Of a stretch of 64,000 bases of DNA, positions 32,200 to 43,644 are shown piece by piece. The translations under genes and the position numbers were made by a program. Each line of letters starts with the position of its first letter. The stretch's first letter is position 1. Below the pieces are notes generated by a model that saw only the letters and a list, made by a program, of their open reading frames with translations, was not told where the DNA came from and made no database searches. Location of the stretch: positions 63,689,766-63,753,765 of the forward strand of contig NC_072801.1 of NCBI RefSeq assembly GCF_028583425.1, read 5' to 3'. The stretch is from Eublepharis macularius (taxonomy: Eukaryota > Chordata > Lepidosauria > Squamata > Eublepharidae).

Positions 32200-34560
32200 G
32201 TGCAAGATTTAACTTAAGCCAAGCCCATCCAAAAAGACTGTTGAGAAAGAAACCCGGCCTGTGGGGTCAGTCACTGTGCCAGCCTTACTGAATTGGTTTT
32301 ACTGTCATCTGCCACCTGAAAGGTAATCCCCTTTCAGTCCCATCAGGTGCTAGTACAGCCTTGAATAGGATATCCAAAATATGGAGGACGTATTTCACAT
32401 TTTTTCCTTGCACCTGTTCTTGCTGATTTATCAAGAGTGGTGCCAGCACCCGCTATGCTTCTACCAACCTCTGTCCATTCTGAGATATATCACTTTAATC
32501 AGTTTCAGAAAATCTTGCCAATGTTTATATATGAGAGGTAGAAGTGGGCAAGGTCTGGAAAACGGACCTAAATTTGACACAAACTTGTCCTGTTCAGCAT
32601 TTGCGGAAAGGTGACCCATGGGAGGCGTGTTTTTCATGGAGCCACGACTTTTGGGCGGGTCCATTGGTCCATTGCTCCATGAACACAGACCTCCTGGCAC
32701 CGAGCAATCAGTTTCCTAGGCAACATAAGAGCTGCCTGCAGACCTTTTGCTGTGTTCTAATCTACACCAATCTTAGCCCTGAAAATATTGATAGGCAGCT
32801 CTGGCTGCCAACCAGAGAGCTCTCATTATTCTCTATGTGAGCGTATAGGGCGGAGCTGCAGTTTCACTTTCCAGCCTGCAGTTACCAAGTGAGGAACTAC
32901 TTGTTGCGGGAGTTTTTCTGCATTGTGCATTGCGAGAGGGAGGCTTGAGGTTTGTACTGTAGCAATGCTCTGAGAGCAAGCTTATTATAAGTTATTGGGC
33001 TTCTTTGGCTCACGCTTCTGTTTCATTTCCCCTCCTTTCTATTCTTATTTGCTTGTGGGATGGTGGGCTAGGGCTCTGAGTTTCTAGAGTTAAAGCCGTG
33101 TCGGCTGACTCCATTTTTAATCGATCTGTAGTTTTTTAATACAGAGCTGCGAGGCCCCCTCCAGAACAGGTGCACAATGAGGCATCCCTAGTTGAGTGTG
33201 CTTGCTAACTGGCCAGCTCGCCCGAGGAAGATGCAGGAAGAAGACAGCAACCTGATCTAGCTGCCTCTCTCCACCCCATTTGTTCCTGATATGAGGAAGA
33301 ATCTGACAGGAACTGGATAAACACATAGATCCTGCCTTTCCCAGGGTCAAATCTCCCTGAAACATTGGGGGTCATTAGGGGACAGTTAGGAGTAGCTCCC
33401 CTGCAAATTTGGTTGAAGTTGGACTTCGGGGAGGGCATTTTAGAGTACCTCAAGGAGGTGCCCCCTTCCACCCCATTTGTTCCTTTTGTGAGGAAGAATC
33501 TGAAAGCAAATGAAAGTTTCCTGGGGCAGCCGCTTTGCGGGGTTTGTAACTTGGACCTCTGAAATGCAATTTTGGCCAAATTTGAAGGGTGGCTGGAGGA
33601 GAGGCTGGTGAAGACTTGCTGTGAGTTTGGCATCTCTGAGTGCGAAGGGGGTGGTCCCAGGACCTCTGGAAGTGATGGTCCATGGACTGACGAACTGATC
33701 CATAACCGGGAGAGGCCTGTGAAAAATTTGTGGTCAATGGTCCATGGTGTTTTCTCAGTCCATGCCCACTTCTAATGAGAGGTATTCTCTCTCTACCATG
33801 TGAAGCGTTGCCTAAGCCTACAAAAACCTACAAGGTGTTCTTGTCTCAGTTTTCCCTTAAATTCATCCATAATAGAATAACTGATTTATAGTGATATTTC
33901 ACCCTTGTGGAAATTGAGACCCTCAATGTTGACCAGCCTACCGAGTAACACATTTTCAAGTCCTTGTTAAGCAGGCTAGTAGGGCTGTAGTTCTTGGGAA
34001 ATAATTATCTCCATTTTTGCAAACTGGGACAGTGTTAGCTGGGAAGGTAAAAATTAACAGGCATCCCCTGGCACAATCAAAAAATGGCAAAATTTTATTC
34101 CAACATAAGCTTTCATGGTCTAGAGCCCGTTTTTTCTCTGATGCTATAAATAGATCCTTAGTTGTTATTCATTTTATGTAAGAGGTCTGGGAGGGGGTGC
34201 AACAAGGTCAAGGAGCGCCAAATGCAAGAATTATGGACTGAAATGCCATTATGAAAATATCAGTCTAATCAGAAATCAGCTTCTCTGCTAAGACCAGAGA
34301 AAGATGATGCAATTTTTCTTAATTGAAAGAAAATTACAGAGCAATTTTCAAATAAGGAAACATTACAGTCAATTGAAAAAGTGCTAAACACTAAAGATGA
34401 CAAGCGTAAAACAATTGATGTGAGGGGTTTTTCATGCTCGGTAATGGATGCCGGTATGCATATTAACCCCTCTTCAACTATTTGAACCAGCCAAGCAAAA
34501 GCCAAATTACTCAGTTGACAAAACGTGTAAAGAGGTTTGCTAGCTAATACCCCTTCGCCC
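32200..34560 (+). repeat. Local duplication, left copy (partner 40620-42085)
   Basis: 32215-32538 matches 40633-40965, 33783-34120 matches 40970-41320, and 34120-34560 matches 41625-42080. Shared examples are aagaaacccggcctgtgggg and gacaagcgtaaaacaattga. The left copy is interrupted by the hAT element at 32539-33774, the right copy by a retroposon near 41325-41620. Confidence 0.88.
32539..33774. mobile_element. Non-autonomous hAT element, TSD ATGAGAGG
   Basis: 1236 bp with terminal repeats TAGAAGTGGGCA and TGCCCACTTCTA. Exact 8-bp duplications ATGAGAGG lie at 32531-32538 and 33775-33782. The paralogous site near 40955 is empty (tatatatgagacgtgttctc). Interior frames show no transposase. It belongs to the same family as the fragment at 2962. 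Confidence 0.93.
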
Positions 34561-35023
34561 TGGTGTTGTCATTTATTCTGGTTTTGCTCAAATACCAGAG
34601 CCTCCAGTGATGCGCTGACATGACTTCCAAGCGTATGGGGAGTAATGTCAGCATGTCAAGATGTCGCCAACATTCCTACTCATTTCCCACCATTCCCCAG
34701 CACCCAGCCAGCTGATTACGAAGAAAATAATAAGAAGAAGAAGAACAGCAACAACTCAAAGTCACCCATCACAATTTATTTTAGTTGGATAAATATTAGC
34801 AAGTTCGGTGTTTATAGTACTGTGTGAAAATATTCTTGAGGAAATAGAACCATTTCCCCCCACTATTTCATCTCACTGAAACCTATGTCTGGTGAGGAGG
34901 ACAGGAGAAAATCCATTACCCACCACCACCCTGTAAAATGTAACCTTAAGTATTCTTTAATGGTAGACTGCCCACCCCCCATCCTGAAAAATACTGGTGC
35001 CCTTCCTGGCAGCCATTTTGAGG

Positions 35024-35173
35024 TATAAAATACATTTCAATAAAATGTCACTATTGCCTACTAAAATGGGGAACCTCTGCTCTAACCAATACATGGCCAC
35101 TCCATTTGCAGTCCTGATTTTCTTAGAAGAAAAGTATTTCCAAAAAAAAATAGTAACAATAAACCTACCTGGG
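35024..35173 (+). promoter_or_regulatory. Candidate promoter and 5' UTR exon of gene copy 3
   Basis: TATAAAA at 35024-35030 after ccattttgagg, and donor GTAAGTAAG from 35173, as in gene 1. Confidence 0.45.
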
Positions 35174-35306
35174 TAAGTAAGGAGTTTGGCATTTTTAGGA
35201 GATGGGGCTCTATGCTCTCTTAGTTTTAGCAGTTGTTATACTATATTTTCTGTATATTGTATTTGCTGCTTAATGGATTATGTCCCTGGGAAACTTTCTT
35301 TCTAGG

Positions 35307-35856
35307 ATGTTCCGTCTCACCCTCCTTGTGTTACTCTGTTGTGCCACCCCCATCAGTGCAGGTAAGACCCAGCAGCAGGTCAATATTCTGAAGGGTGTGT
35401 GGCCTCAATGGGCAGTTTGGTGTAGTGGTTAAGAGCGCGGGACTCTAATCTGGAGAACGGAGTTTGATTCCTCACTCCTCCACTTAAAGCCAGCTGGGTG
35501 ACCTTGGGTGAGTCACAGCTTCTCGGAGCTCTCTCAGCCCCACCCACCTCACAGGGTGTTTTGTTGTGGGGATAATAGTAACATACTTTGTAAACCATTC
35601 TGAGTGGGTGTTAAGTCATCCTGAAGGGCGGTATATAAATCGAATGTTGTTGTTGTTAAAAGCAGGCTACTGTGCTTTGGTTATTTGGTTCTTTTTTCCT
35701 TTTGCAACTTATTTTAGGGACGATTAAGAAACGTTCTGCTTCCCATTCTGGCGAGTATGGGGGGAATGGAGGATTACGCTTCTCACATTCAGTAAACCAA
35801 CTGGATGGACCTATAACAGCCATTAGGATTCGGACAGACGCATCATACATTAGAGG
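35307..35856 (+). pseudogene. ZG16-like gene copy 3, exons 1-2 only
   Basis: Exon 1 (35307-35361) encodes the signal peptide MFRLTLLVLLCCATPISA. Exon 2 (35718-35856) encodes TIKKRSASHSGEYGGNGGLR and VNQLDGPITAIRIR. Both exons have good splice sites and an open frame. A full SINE lies in intron 1. Intron 2 follows gene 1 until about 36085, after which the similarity stops. No exon 3 with the RYG...YVGG and FHW sequence exists in the next 11 kb on this strand. Without exon 3 about 60 % of the lectin fold is missing, so the copy is probably a truncated duplicate. A new 3' exon cannot be excluded from sequence alone. Exons 1-2 are very close to those of gene 1, so the loss is fairly recent. Confidence 0.8.
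35414..35657 (+). repeat. Complete tRNA-derived SINE in intron 1 of copy 3
   Basis: tRNA-like head (ttggtgtagtggttaagagc, then tttgattcctcactcctcca), a body with ctctctcagccccacccacc, and a tail cctgaagggcggtatataaa followed by (TTG)n. Genes 1 and 2 lack it at this place. Confidence 0.9.
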
Positions 35857-36090
35857 GTAAGTGTATGAAGGTCCAGAGTTGGGGATTTAAAATTTGGAGA
35901 ATGCATAACTGGTAGAGGAAAAATGAGCTCCTTGATGGATTTAATGCACAGGAAAGTATGATATAAAATTTAGGGCAGAGTCTATAATATTGATTTCCCT
36001 TGAGGAAGATAGCACTGGTTAATTATCATGTCTATGCAAAAAGTCTTCAGAAGGGGAGAACAAGGAAAAGAGCTGCAGCCAATTTACCCA

Positions 36091-37480
36091 TTCTCGACCC
36101 CTGGCAGAATCAGAGCAGGCCCTGGAATCTAACAAGTTCTGAGCTTAATTCACAAAATAGGTCACAATGCATTTGAGCCCTGGTGGAATAATCCTGCTAA
36201 CCCCAATTCAAAATCCTGCATGGAGCTCACATTTGATGGATAGTGGGAAGCCTTGTTTTGGGCAGGGCATGTACTGTTTGTCTGTGCAGCAGGTGTAAAC
36301 AAACACATCTCCAGGTACTTTCATTTTTAGACAACCATCTGTTACTCTTCATGGCTGAGAATTCCCACATCTTTTCCTGAGTTTCATGCACGTGGATTTC
36401 TTCCGCTGCTTTTCTTCCTGATCTAAACTGCTCTCCAAAACTAGTATTAGCCCTGCAGGGATCCTGTAGTGTTTGGGCCCTCCACTCACAGCCACCGTGG
36501 GAAGACAGCTGAGCTAAGCTCCACTATCAAAATATTGTGAGATGGCTGGCTTCCATGTGTCAACCCCTCCCCATTCTAGCCTGTAAAAGATTCCCTCCTC
36601 TATTTCCCTGCCAAGTTGCATTGTAGCATTACACTGTAGCTTGGTAGGGAAAGAGACACTGAATGAAAAAAGAGGATGTGGGATGCCGTGTGTGTTCCTG
36701 GTGCGAAGGCTGTCACCTATGTGCTTTTGAGCAACGGTGGAAGGCCGTGGAGGGGAAGTGGGGAGCAGCGAGAACAGGAATGGGGAATGTGGATGTCATT
36801 CCCCCGATTCCACCGTCCTTGTTGATGCTGCCATGTCAGGCGTGCATTGTTGCCCCTCTCCTCAATCTGGATGCAGCTACAGTTTTGTGTCACTTCATTG
36901 AGTCTGTTTACAAAGGTTACTTTTGTTTTAGCTTTGAAATCATGCAAAAATAACATCTCAAGATACGCTACTGCAAGCCTTCCAGTAATCCAGACTAAAA
37001 TCAATGCATCAGTAAAAAGGTGCCATGCTCCCGCCCTATGGATCCCGCACCTCACCAGCTAAGTGGGTGGGTCGTTGCAGCAACAGAGGGCTGTCCCCTC
37101 ATGGCAGAAACCTCCTCCTTACTTGCAAAGGCTCTTTCCACTAAAAAGGGGAAGGAAGATAGGACAAAAAAGAAAAGAGGGGGAGGGATGCAGCCACCAC
37201 CGCTCCACTCTTTCCCCTCATTCAGTTCTGCAAATGGTCTGTGTGGATCTGATCGCAGCATCCCACACCATAATTTTCCCTTTATTTTTTTTAATTTAAT
37301 GAATGGTAGTAATGCTGATGAAGCATTGTGTGGCAGCGTGCAAGAAGTGTCTGTACAGTGTGTCCCCATTTCACCCCTCTCCATTCCCTTCTGGGTCTGT
37401 GGTCTGTGCAGTTGGAATCACACCCCTCCCACCAAGGCACTAAGAATGCTCTATAATTAAAAAAAAATATTTTGGAAGGG
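36091..37480. other. Stretch without clear homology
   Basis: Starts where similarity to intron 2 of the paralogues ends. Short frames on both strands show no domain. It may be the 5' part of the element carrying the Myb/SANT-type gene. Confidence 0.4.
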
Positions 37481-37699
37481 CAACAAGATTTCGGCGTTGT
37501 TAGGGGATGGCCCAGAACATTGCTGGATAAAAAAATGGCTGGCTTATAACTGTTGCCATTTAGCATGTCACATGGGGAAGAAAATGGCGTGGGTGAACAC
37601 ACGGGGAGGCTACTTTTCCACACTGTGTTTACTGCTGACCCTGAGGTCACATGACTTGCAGGGGCCAGTGAGAGCATGAGGTTTTCTGGGTGGGAGAAG

Positions 37700-39540
37700 C
37701 CTTTTCCAGAGCTGCTAACGGTCAAGCACGAAAATGGCCACACAGAAAGCAACGGGAGGAAGAGAGGTTTTATGGCAGGAGAAGGAGGCACTGGATCGCC
37801 TCGGATTTTGGGGCAAGGAGAAGGTGCAGGAGGCGCTTTCCTTGTGCCACCGAAACATTGATGTACCTTTGACAGAATTGCAGAGCAGATGGCAGTGAGA
37901 GGCCATGCAAGGACAGCTTTGGAATGCAGGACAAAGACGAAGGCGCTGCGGCAGGAGTACAAAAGGGTTGTGGCACACAACACAAAATCGGGTAATGCAC
38001 CAACAACATTCCCCTACTACTCGCAGCTGCATCGGATCTTCAGAGGGGATGCAAGCATAAGGCCCCAAAGGGTGGCAAGAAGCCTTTGCTTGCAGACTGC
38101 TAGCACTGCAAACCCAGGGAATCAGGCTCCATTTGAGGGATCGGAGGAACTTTTCACCCACCCTATGGTGACTCTCAATCTACAGGCCGTCAACCCCTCA
38201 TCCAACGATCCAGATAAGCATGGCATTGCCTTGGTACTGAGATTCATGGAGAAGAAGTCTTTGGTGCCAGGGCTGGGATTACTGAGAGGAGAACAGATTG
38301 TGATTTACAGCTCCCACGTAACGAATGTCTGCAGAGAGGACAAACGTGTCCCCTTGCTCCAGACAGCCACTGGCACACCCAGCAGTCAAGGGGTTGCCAA
38401 TGCCAAATCAGGGAAGTGAGACTGATGAAGGAGAGGTGAGTTGTGCCAGGGCCAGGATACTGATGGGGCTGGCTTATAACTTTTACCATTGGCTGGAAAG
38501 GGGCACATCATTGAGAGTGCCCACCCACACAGCGACTGCCTCCAGGGAAGCTGAAGTCCCCCACACCACCTCCCACCCACAGAACAGTAAAAATTCCTTC
38601 TGCCAGCCACTGGAACACGTGGAAGTCTGGGTAAGCATGGGGTTGCCATGGCCAGTTAATGAGATGCCCTGTCCCGTGACCGGGGTTGTTGGGGGTAGGG
38701 TTGGCTCAATGGAATGCTCCTTCCCATGCAGAATCCGTCTCCAGGGAGACCTCCAAGAGACCAGTCACACCTCAGTCGGACAGCCACGTGCACAAGCAGC
38801 AGTCCAGCTAAGCATGGGGTCCAGGTGATGATATCCCTTTAGGAGAGGTGAGTGGTCCCAAAGAAGGGATTTTGCGGGGTGGGGCGGGTTGAATTGATTG
38901 CTCCTTTCCATGCAGCAACTGTCTCCAGGGAGGGCGAACTTATCCCCCAGGAGACTGGTGGGACTTCCTTCAGACTGCCACTGGCACAAGCAGCGATCCA
39001 GGTAGGCAGGAGGGATGACAAGCCTGGGTAATGGCATCCCTGTAGGAGAGGGGAGTGGTCCCAGGGCCTGTGAATGTGTGGGTGAGGGAGCTGAGTTGAG
39101 TGCATCTTCCCACGTTTACACTGTCTCCTGGGAGACTGACCCAATCCCCTCTGAGACCACCACCTGTTCCTTGGGACAGCCACTTGCTCACCCTGCTGTC
39201 CTCTTAAGTGTGGGGTCTACAAGTCAAGGGATGGAGATCCCTGGAGGGGAGTGATGCTATGGCTGGCATTGTCGTGGGTGCGGTGATTGATGACAACATC
39301 ATGAGGGAGGCAAAGGAGGACGGAAGGGTTTTCGTGGAGGCTCAACAGCAGAACACAGAGGGGCTTAACAAGGTGGTGAGCACATTGGACTCTCTAACAG
39401 AATTTTTTTCCGGGAGCAGAGAGCAGTCGCTGGCCTGTCATCACTTGAAACCCCCACTTCAAGGGAGAGGCCTGAGAGTCCACCCAAAGATCAGTCCCCC
39501 CCCCAGAAGAGAGGGCGTATGGTGAAACCCAGAGAGAGAT
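37700..39540 (+). pseudogene. Myb/SANT-type DNA-binding gene, Harbinger-related, decayed
   Basis: A Myb/SANT-like (trihelix-type) domain is readable in two frames. Near 37765-37850 one frame gives QEKEALDRLGFWGKEKVQEA. From 37870 another gives RIAEQMAVRGHARTALECRT, then KTKALRQEYKRVVAHNTKSG, NAPTTFPYYSQLHRIFRGDA and SIRPQRVARSLC. This pattern is that of the Myb-like protein of PIF/Harbinger transposons and of domesticated MSANTD-type genes. The region 38340-39210 contains four or five similar exon-like units. 39260-39420 encodes a C-terminal-like part (MREAKEDGRVFVEAQQQNTE then GLNKVVSTLDSLTEF). At least one frame break lies near 37865, so this copy is probably not functional as such. A convergent frame end lies at 39907-40005. 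Confidence 0.6.
38340..39215 (+). repeat. Tandem exon-like units in the Myb/SANT region, about 190 bp each
   Basis: Recurring anchors are tgtctccagggag-type (about 38530, 38739, 38925, 39122), cagccactggcacaagcag-type (about 38365, 38590, 38780, 38975, 39178) and aggagaggtgagtggtccca-type blocks. Four to five diverged units. Confidence 0.6.
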
Positions 39541-39906
39541 ACAATCCCTCCCTCTGATAAACAGTGGTGTGCAGTGTTAGCGTCCATGTTGGCGCACCAA
39601 GTTTTCTGCTGCCGTCCAGTGATCTGTCCATTTGTTGTCATTTGTTTGTTTATTTTTTCTAAAAAATAAACAAGTGGAACCACAATATCTAGCCACCGAG
39701 GTTTCTTCTGCAGTACCTTATCCCTTAGGTGTTGCACTGTTCACTAGTGATTTGACCTTTGGGGGGGGCAATAAGGGAAAGCAAAAGCAGTTTTATGTAT
39801 AAAAATAAAACGTTTACTGTTTGACCAATCAACTTTTTAACAGTTTGAAAAAAATTATGTACATAACACCATAAATAAACTTTTTTTACTCTTCCTGTGG
39901 CTTAGG

Positions 39907-40010
39907 CATCAGTGCGTCTCCTCAGTTTTGCCATCTCCTGCTGAGACTCCCTTGTCAGCTTCTTCAACTGCTTGTGGAGGGCCTCAATACTCCTGTTGTT
40001 GTTTTTTCAC
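39907..40010 (-). pseudogene. C-terminal end of a convergent coiled-coil frame
   Basis: The minus strand reads NNRSIEALHKQLKKLTRESQ then QEMAKLRRRTDA and a stop near 39908. The upstream part is missing. The position, facing the Myb/SANT-type gene tail to tail, fits the second gene of a Harbinger-type element, but the peptide is too short to name. Confidence 0.4.
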
Positions 40011-40619
40011 TGTGGAATATTCTTGAGATCTAATTCTGGTTTATTTATACATGCCACTTTAAGAAACTATTTTCTTGTCGATATGGTGACAGAGCACTCC
40101 TTTTGTTCATTTGGAAAATTCTGTGACTATATATGAACAACTGCTTTTTGATTCTTGAATAAATGATTATGTAAATTGTATTTATTGTCTGTTTGTAACT
40201 TCTATTTAGTAAGATTTCACAAGTTTTTCTTCTGGTTGTACTACTTGATATCGCCTCTCGTTCTTGCTTGTATATCAGGAGTCAGAATAGTTCTGGGAAG
40301 AGTGGAATTGCAGTAAAACTGGTATCCACATCAACTCCAAAAGAAAAGCACCATCCCAAGTTATATATATGTGCAATGAATTTTTGTTGCAGTTTGTAGC
40401 ACCAGCACTTTATCAATTTATGGTACCTGTAGTTTAGCAACTTTATTAATGGTATTGTATATGTGGAGTGTAGTATTTGTTTTACGAATTGCTATTTTAG
40501 AATTATGTGTTTTACTGTGTAATGTGTTTTATGTATTAAATACACTGGTTCCATTGTTGTCAGACACATCACGTGGTTTTTTGCAGTTATACCTTTGTGA
40601 CAATGCTTGATACTTTCTC

Positions 40620-42085
40620 CTTGCTGCTAAGGTTTGACTTGAGCCAATCCCATCTGAAAAGACTGCTGAGAAAGAAACCCAGCCTGTGGGGTCACAGTCA
40701 CTTTGCCAGCCTTACTGAATAGGTCTTACAGTCATCTGACAGTTGAAATGCACCCCTGTTCAGGCCCCATCAGGTGCTAGTACAGCTTTGAATAGGATAC
40801 ACCAAAATATGAAGGATGTACTTCACAACAGTTTTTCCTTGCGCCTGTTCTTGCTGATTTATCAAGACCGGCGCCAGCTCCTCCTACGCTTCTACCAACC
40901 GCTGTCCATTCTGAGATACAGTACTCTAATCAGTTTCAGAAAATCTTGCCAATGCTTATATATGAGACGTGTTCTCTCTCTACCATGTGAAGTGTTGCCT
41001 AATCTTACAAAAACCTACAAGGAGTTGTTTCAATTTTACTCATAAATTCATCCATAATAGAATGAATAGCTGATTTATAGTGTTATTTCACCCTTGCGGA
41101 ACATTTGAGCCCCTCAGTGTTGACCAGCCTACTGAGTAAATACATTTTGGAGTCCTTGCTAAGCAGGTTCTTAGGGCTGTAGTTCTTGGAAAATAATTTA
41201 ACTCCATTTTTGCAAACAGTGTTAGCTGGGAAGGTGAAAATTAAGAGGCATCCCCGTGGCACTGCAAAGACTGACAAAATTTTATTTCAGCATAACCTTT
41301 CTTAATCTAGAGCTCATTTTTTTCCTCGTTACCAGAAGTAGCTGCCTTCAGACATTCCATTCAGATTCAGCAATGGAGGGAAGGGGCCACACCCAGCCTG
41401 AACTGCGCCCTCCACCTCTTTCATGACTTTTGCAACCAATTTGCATTTACACGGCCCTCACTCCCGGCACCCTCTCCCCCCTCCCCTCACCACCTATACA
41501 TCTCTGGCCAGTTTCTTCATACCCTCCATATATCTGATGAAGGGAGCTGTGGTTCTCGAAAGCTTATGCTACAATCAATTCGGTTAGTCTTAAAGATGCT
41601 ACTGGACTCTACTTTTTTCCCCTGATGCTATAAATAGATCCTCAGTTGTTATTCATTTTATGTAAGAGGTCTGGGAGGGGGAGCAGCCGGGTCAAGGAGC
41701 ACCAAATGCAAGAAGTATGAAGTGAAATGCCATTATGTAAAATCTCAATCTAATCTGAGAGATTTGAATTGGAATCTAATCAGAAATCAACCTCTCTGCT
41801 ATGACCAGAGGAAGATGATGCAATTTTTCTTAATTGAAAGAAAATTAAAGAGCAATTTTCAAATAAGGAAACATTACAGTCAATTGAAAAAGTGCTAAAC
41901 ACAAAAGATGACAAGCGTAAAACAATTGATGTGAGGGGTTTTTCATGCTCGGTAATGGATGCCGGTATGCATATTAACCTCTCTTCAACTATTTGAACTA
42001 ACCAAGTAAAAGCCAAATTACTCAGTTGACAAAACATGTGTAAGGAGGTTTGCTAGCTAATACCCCATCACCCTGGTGTGTCATT
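40620..42085 (+). repeat. Local duplication, right copy (partner 32200-34560)
   Basis: See the partner for matching blocks. It lacks the hAT element and carries a different insertion at about 41325-41620. The ZG16-like promoter and exons that follow the left copy do not follow here. Confidence 0.87.
41325..41620 (+). repeat. Retroposon copy inserted in the right duplication
   Basis: Ends with ctgatgaagggagctgtggt, tctcgaaagcttatgctaca and gttagtcttaaagatgctac, the right-arm sequence of the palindromic family. The first 200 bp are extra 5' sequence. It is absent from the left copy near 34120. Confidence 0.75.
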
Positions 42086-42424
42086 TATTCTGATTTATGT
42101 GTCAATTATTCTAAAATCATTACTGAGGGATATGTGAGACGAGAGATCTGACTGGCATGCAAAATGAAACAACTGTAAAATAGCATGCTCTTGTGAAGAC
42201 TAAGTAAAAAATGGGGTTTCCATTATAAAACCTGCCCTCTTTGATTTTAGGGTTGCTTATAAGATCTCCAAAAAGTCAGGGATTGAGTTCCAGTCCCTCC
42301 GGTTGAGCCACTAGCTTCCTTTCTCTTCCTAGATACCCCAAAGACTTCTTTTCAAGCCCTTCCAGGGTAGAGAAATCTTATTGGATTCCACTGGTACCTC
42401 CCAGTGAACCTACAAGGTCCTGGA

Positions 42425-42633
42425 TGGTTGCCAACCTCCAGGGAGGGTGTGATCTAAAACTACAGCTGATCTCCAGATAACAAAGATCAATTCCCCTGGA
42501 GTAAATGGCAGCTTTAGAGGGCAGACTTTGTGGTGCTATACTCCACTGAGATCTCTCCCCTCCACAAACCCAACCTGCCTCAGCCTTCACCCCAAATCTC
42601 CAGGAATTTTGCAACCTGGTGTTGGCAACCCTA
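42425..42633 (+). repeat. About 210-bp squamate interspersed repeat
   Basis: Blocks gttgccaacctccagggagg, gatcaattcccctggagtaa and accccaaatctccaggaatt, ending tggtgttggcaacccta. The same family is found in this window at 43645-44075, 53330-53550, 56588-56812 and 58436-58650. Confidence 0.85.
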
Positions 42634-43361
42634 ATCTTTGCCTCCTGTTGGGGTGCTTCTCAGTAAATCTGGGAATCATGGCTCTTAAGCTTTGTTTCTT
42701 TCTTCCCACCTAACTCTTCACCTCTTCCAGATTGCCTAAGAGTCCAGATCCCATCCAATTTGGCTTCCCTTCCCAGCTCCCTTTTAAAGGTGGATACAAA
42801 TGCCATTGGCTTCCCAAGGCCACCTATTTCCTTCTAGTGGCTAAAATTGTGCATTGCTGCTGAGAATTGACATTGAAAGAGCACAGGTCTGAATTAGGTC
42901 TTACAAAATAAGGAGAGAAATCTCTTTAATGGCATCTACTACCTTGAGAGCTAGAATGAGAACATTCCCAGAGTCACCATCCAAGGTAGCCCCTCCCCCC
43001 ATCATTTAAAAACAATGCTGTGGATGGGTATCAATGATAACGCGCTTGAAGTGCAGTGGGATTCTTGTGGCAAAATGTTTCCACCTAGAGGATAAAGTTG
43101 TGAGTTGCAGCCTGAGGACTCTGAAAAAGTATAACCCTTTAGGTTAGGCCTTTCAAAATGAGGAAAGGATCTCTTAATAGGCATGCGCTGTAGCAGGAAA
43201 CATTGTTTCCCACTCACCCAAGTGTTCTTTCTACCAGGCTAGTCTGTATGAGTCCGTCTTTGATAAGATTGCTAGGCTTTCTTTGGGCTTCCCAAGCCTT
43301 CAACACCTCTATGAGAAGCAGAAATGCAACAAGTGAAGCCCCCTCCCAACATTAGGGGCAG

Positions 43362-43616
43362 GCTTTTTTTCAGCTGGAACGCGGTGGAACGGAGTTCCAG
43401 AACCTCTTGGAAATGGTCACGTGGCTGTTGGCCCCGCCCCCTGATCTCTAGACAGAGGGGAGTTTAGATTGCCCTCCGAGCCGCTTGGCAGCGCAGAAGG
43501 CAATCTCAACTCCCCTCTGTCTGGAGATCAGGGGGCGGGGCCACCAGCCATGTGACCATTTTCTCTGAGGGCAACCCACTGAGTTCCACCACCTCTTTTC
43601 CCAGAAAAAAAGCCCT
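43362..43616. mobile_element. Foldback element with GCTTTTTTTC ends
   Basis: Long palindrome. The arms contain aggggagtttagattgccct and tggagatcagggggcggggc with their inverses. The ends are gctttttttcagctgg and ccagaaaaaaagccct. The flanks aggggcag (43354-43361) and gggggcag (43617-43624) form an 8-bp duplication with one mismatch. Confidence 0.8.
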
Positions 43617-43644
43617 GGGGGCAGTGATAGCAAAAAAGTATTGC

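Noticed and set aside
37291-38161. Minus-strand frames of 230 and 148 codons opposite the Myb/SANT region
   Set aside because: The plus strand has a recognisable domain in the same place; the minus frames show no family resemblance.
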